Shown here piece after piece: positions 62,447 to 64,000 of a stretch of 64,000 nucleotides of DNA. The position numbers were made by a program, and so were the translations under genes. The notes beneath the pieces are model-generated. The model saw only the letters and a list, made by a program, of their open reading frames with translations, did not search any database and was not told the DNA's origin. The stretch lies in the NCBI RefSeq assembly GCF_024733565.1, contig NZ_JANIOC010000003.1:1-64000 (forward strand). The letters are read 5' to 3'. Source of the DNA: Rossellomorea sp. SC111 (GTDB lineage: Bacteria; Bacillota; Bacilli; Bacillales; Bacillaceae_B). The number at the start of each line of letters is the position of its first letter. The first letter of the stretch is position 1.

Positions 62447-63337
62447 TCAGTTCTTCTGAACAGAGGCATCATAAATCGAATCAACCGCCTTCTTCAACGC
62501 AGCATCAAACTCTTCTTCGGATTGATCGGCACTTAGGTCAGTTGCCAATGCCCTGGAGAAACTTGCAATCACCCCGTCATTTTCTTTCAGCTTTTCATTC
62601 GCTTCATCACGTGAATAGCCGCCGGAAAGTGCGACGACCCGCACGACACGTGGATGCTCAACCAACTTTTTATACGCATTCGCTTTCGTCGGGATCGAGA
62701 GCTTCAGCATGACGTTTTCCTCTTCTGATAGTTCATTCAAGTGTTTCAAGATTTCATCACACAAAATCTCTTCAGATTTTTCCTTTTGTTCACTATGGAT
62801 ATTGACTTCGGGTTCGATGATCGGGACCAAACCGGCAGCAATGATGCGTTTTCCGAACTTGAATTGCTGTTCTACGACTTCTTTGATGCCGCTCGTGTTC
62901 GGTTCATGGATGACAGAGCGCATTTTCGTGCCGAAAATCTTCCGTTCAGAGGCACGGCGCAGTGTCTCATCCAAGTCAGGGATTGGTTTCATGAGCTGCA
63001 CACCGTTCTCTTCTTCCGCCAGTCCTTTATCCACTTTCAGGAAAGGGACGATGCCTTTATCTGCAAGATAATCCCCTGTATATTTACCTTCGATTTCCCG
63101 GTCCATCGTTTGTTCAAACAGAATGACACCAAGGATCCTGTCGGGGCTGAAGGATGGGGAAGTGATGATTCTCGTCCGCATTTCATGGACCTTATCAAAC
63201 ATTTCGTCCTCATTTGAGTAGGAGTCTTCCTTCACACCGTACCCTGCTAATGCTTTCGGTGTACTGCCACCGCTTTGATCAAGGGCCGCGATGAATCCTT
63301 CTCCGTTCTTCATTTTGTCGAATTGACTTTTGTTCAT
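62447..63337 (-). CDS. fda: Fructose-bisphosphate aldolase class I, 296 aa
   Basis: Schiff-base aldolase cleaving fructose 1,6-bisphosphate. Opening motif [17 protein letters not shown] (residues 15-31), [21 protein letters not shown] and the Schiff-base lysine segment [11 protein letters not shown], with the phosphate loop [13 protein letters not shown]. Same length as S. aureus Fda (296). ATG 63337 has AAAAGGAGTGGAAGAT upstream; an earlier GTG is part of that site. Bacilli usually also have a class II enzyme, so this may be a second aldolase. Confidence 0.93.
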   Translation of the reverse strand: MNKSQFDKMKNGEGFIAALDQSGGSTPKALAGYGVKEDSYSNEDEMFDKVHEMRTRIITSPSFSPDRILGVILFEQTMDREIEGKYTGDYLADKGIVPFLKVDKGLAEEENGVQLMKPIPDLDETLRRASERKIFGTKMRSVIHEPNTSGIKEVVEQQFKFGKRIIAAGLVPIIEPEVNIHSEQKEKSEEILCDEILKHLNELSEEENVMLKLSIPTKANAYKKLVEHPRVVRVVALSGGYSRDEANEKLKENDGVIASFSRALATDLSADQSEEEFDAALKKAVDSIYDASVQKN

Positions 63338-63423
63338 ATCTTCCACTCCTTTTAATTTCGAATCTCACTTTACTTTTCCCCTATTTACACTGTTGCTAAA
63401 CAGATTGCATCTGGCCGGCACAT

Positions 63424-63451
63424 AAATAAAGCACGCAGTTCGACTGCGTGC
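63424..63451 (-). terminator. Terminator of YuiC-like gene
   Basis: Minus strand GCACGCAGT - CGA - ACTGCGTGC then TTTATTTAT. Confidence 0.75.
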
Positions 63452-63457
63452 CCGTCT

Positions 63458-64000
63458 CTATTCTTTTTCAGGTGATAAAATCTGCTGCCTGAAAACTTGC
63501 ATGGATTTGTTCTCATTAAGATCGGTCAAATCCTGTTCGGATAACTCACCTGTCCCCATCTGGATTACATAGACGTCCAGTGTCTGCTTGCCCCATTCAT
63601 TAAAAACGTCGTCCACCGTTTCATAATAAAGATCTACTTTATTTCCTTTGATTGCACTCCCTGTATCGGCAACGACCCCGTATCCATAATGCGGGATAAA
63701 CAGGATGGTACCGATGGGATAGACGGAAGTATCCGCTGCGATCGTCGAATACAGATCACGCTTCACTTTCACTCCCGAATATGTAATGCCATAAAGGGGA
63801 TGACCAGGGTCCTTCCCCGTCGATTCAACGCCGGCAGTATAGCCCGTCGCTACCACCGTATGTTTCGTATATTGATTCCAATCAATGGATTCTTCCAATG
63901 TTGCAGGCTTAACAGAAGCACTGGCTGACACTTTTGTCTCATTACCTGTAAACCTTTTAAGAAACTTGAATGACAAATGCAGGGGATTTGTCTTATGCTC
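63458..64000 (-). CDS. yuiC: 3D (Asp-Asp-Asp) domain protein, YuiC-like, 5' end beyond the window
   Basis: The frame stays open to the right edge, so the start is missing; a TTG at 63976 is probably internal. The C-terminal 3D domain is complete: [40 protein letters not shown], then [17 protein letters not shown] with two of the catalytic-type Asp residues. Such domains resemble lytic transglycosylases (MltA barrel) acting on peptidoglycan; B. subtilis YuiC is a known example. The visible part is 181 codons including stop. Name by position after yuiD and fda. Confidence 0.85.
   Translation of the reverse strand, partial: EHKTNPLHLSFKFLKRFTGNETKVSASASVKPATLEESIDWNQYTKHTVVATGYTAGVESTGKDPGHPLYGITYSGVKVKRDLYSTIAADTSVYPIGTILFIPHYGYGVVADTGSAIKGNKVDLYYETVDDVFNEWGKQTLDVYVIQMGTGELSEQDLTDLNENKSMQVFRQQILSPEKE

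Noticed and set aside
1..64000. CRISPR arrays, prophage, transposase genes, toxin-antitoxin pairs, biosynthetic clusters
   Set aside because: Looked for regularly spaced repeats, integrase/transposase or NRPS/PKS motifs and small toxin-like pairs; none seen.

Overview
The window looks like a chromosome segment of a low-to-moderate G+C, endospore-forming Bacillaceae. It resembles Bacillus subtilis in gene content, but the intergenic repeats and gene losses point to a marine or soil relative (Rossellomorea-type bacilli are a guess from pattern only). Evidence: AGGAGG-type ribosome sites, sigma-A promoters, cre-like boxes, kapB/kapD, and the B. subtilis order yugO-yugN-pgi ... yuzA ... yugI-alaT-alaR-yugF-patB-kapB-kapD-yuxJ-pbpD-yufK-mrpABCDEFG-yuxO ... 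yuiF-pepA-yuiD ... yuiC (order recalled from knowledge, not searched).

Region by region. 1-600: the 5' end of a 16S rRNA gene leaving the window on the minus strand, its two tandem promoters, and a 58-aa membrane protein. 584-2787: acetyltransferase/EamA exporter pair and an MgtC protein. 2843-6530: fruRKA fructose operon with an upstream array of TGATTRA repeats. 6604-11070: lipoteichoic acid synthase and an orphan pair of oligopeptide-type ABC permeases. 11078-17332: HAD phosphatase, SIS protein and the N-acetylglucosamine cluster (nagP-nagR divergent from nagAB) with two matching 17-bp operators. 17374-20027: tRNA-Ala(GGC), a von Willebrand lipoprotein and a 980-bp gene-free stretch of dispersed repeats and hairpins. 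20028-28071: lactate oxidase/monooxygenase-like enzyme, RimJ-type acetyltransferase, YugO potassium channel, YugN, Pgi, YugJ alcohol dehydrogenase, YuzA, aldehyde dehydrogenase. 28072-33130: a second repeat island, then rocG and rocD divergent from a RocR-like regulator lacking the GAFTGA loop. 33166-36283: DUF779 + acetaldehyde dehydrogenase, GSP13/YugI, a small membrane protein. 36304-38591: NSS transporter and XRE regulator. 38660-45723: alaRT, yugF, patB, Cu/Zn-SOD-like lipoprotein, cyclophilin lipoprotein, kapB, kapD. 45828-50146: possible leader peptide, MFS efflux protein, PBP4, YufK-like and a small acidic protein. 50449-56213: complete seven-gene Mrp antiporter operon. 56269-64000: DUF2188 protein, MenI/YuxO, a hypothetical protein, YuiF, PepA, YuiD, cobalamin-binding-type protein, class I aldolase Fda, and the edge-truncated YuiC-like 3D-domain protein.

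How the genes fit together: most are core physiology, namely sugar uptake (fructose, GlcNAc) feeding glycolysis (pgi, fda), arginine/ornithine/glutamate catabolism (rocD, rocG), aldehyde detoxification, cell-envelope building (ltaS, pbpD) and Na+/H+/K+ homeostasis (mrp, yugO, yuiF). No phage, IS element, CRISPR array or biosynthetic island was seen. The points most worth a second look are the GAFTGA-less RocR, the GGGACGGACC palindrome family (with half copies inside two genes), two dispersed repeat families with a long internal hairpin, a SodC-like protein missing one copper ligand, kapB/kapD without kinB, and a possible leader peptide before an MFS gene with an apparently non-ATG start.
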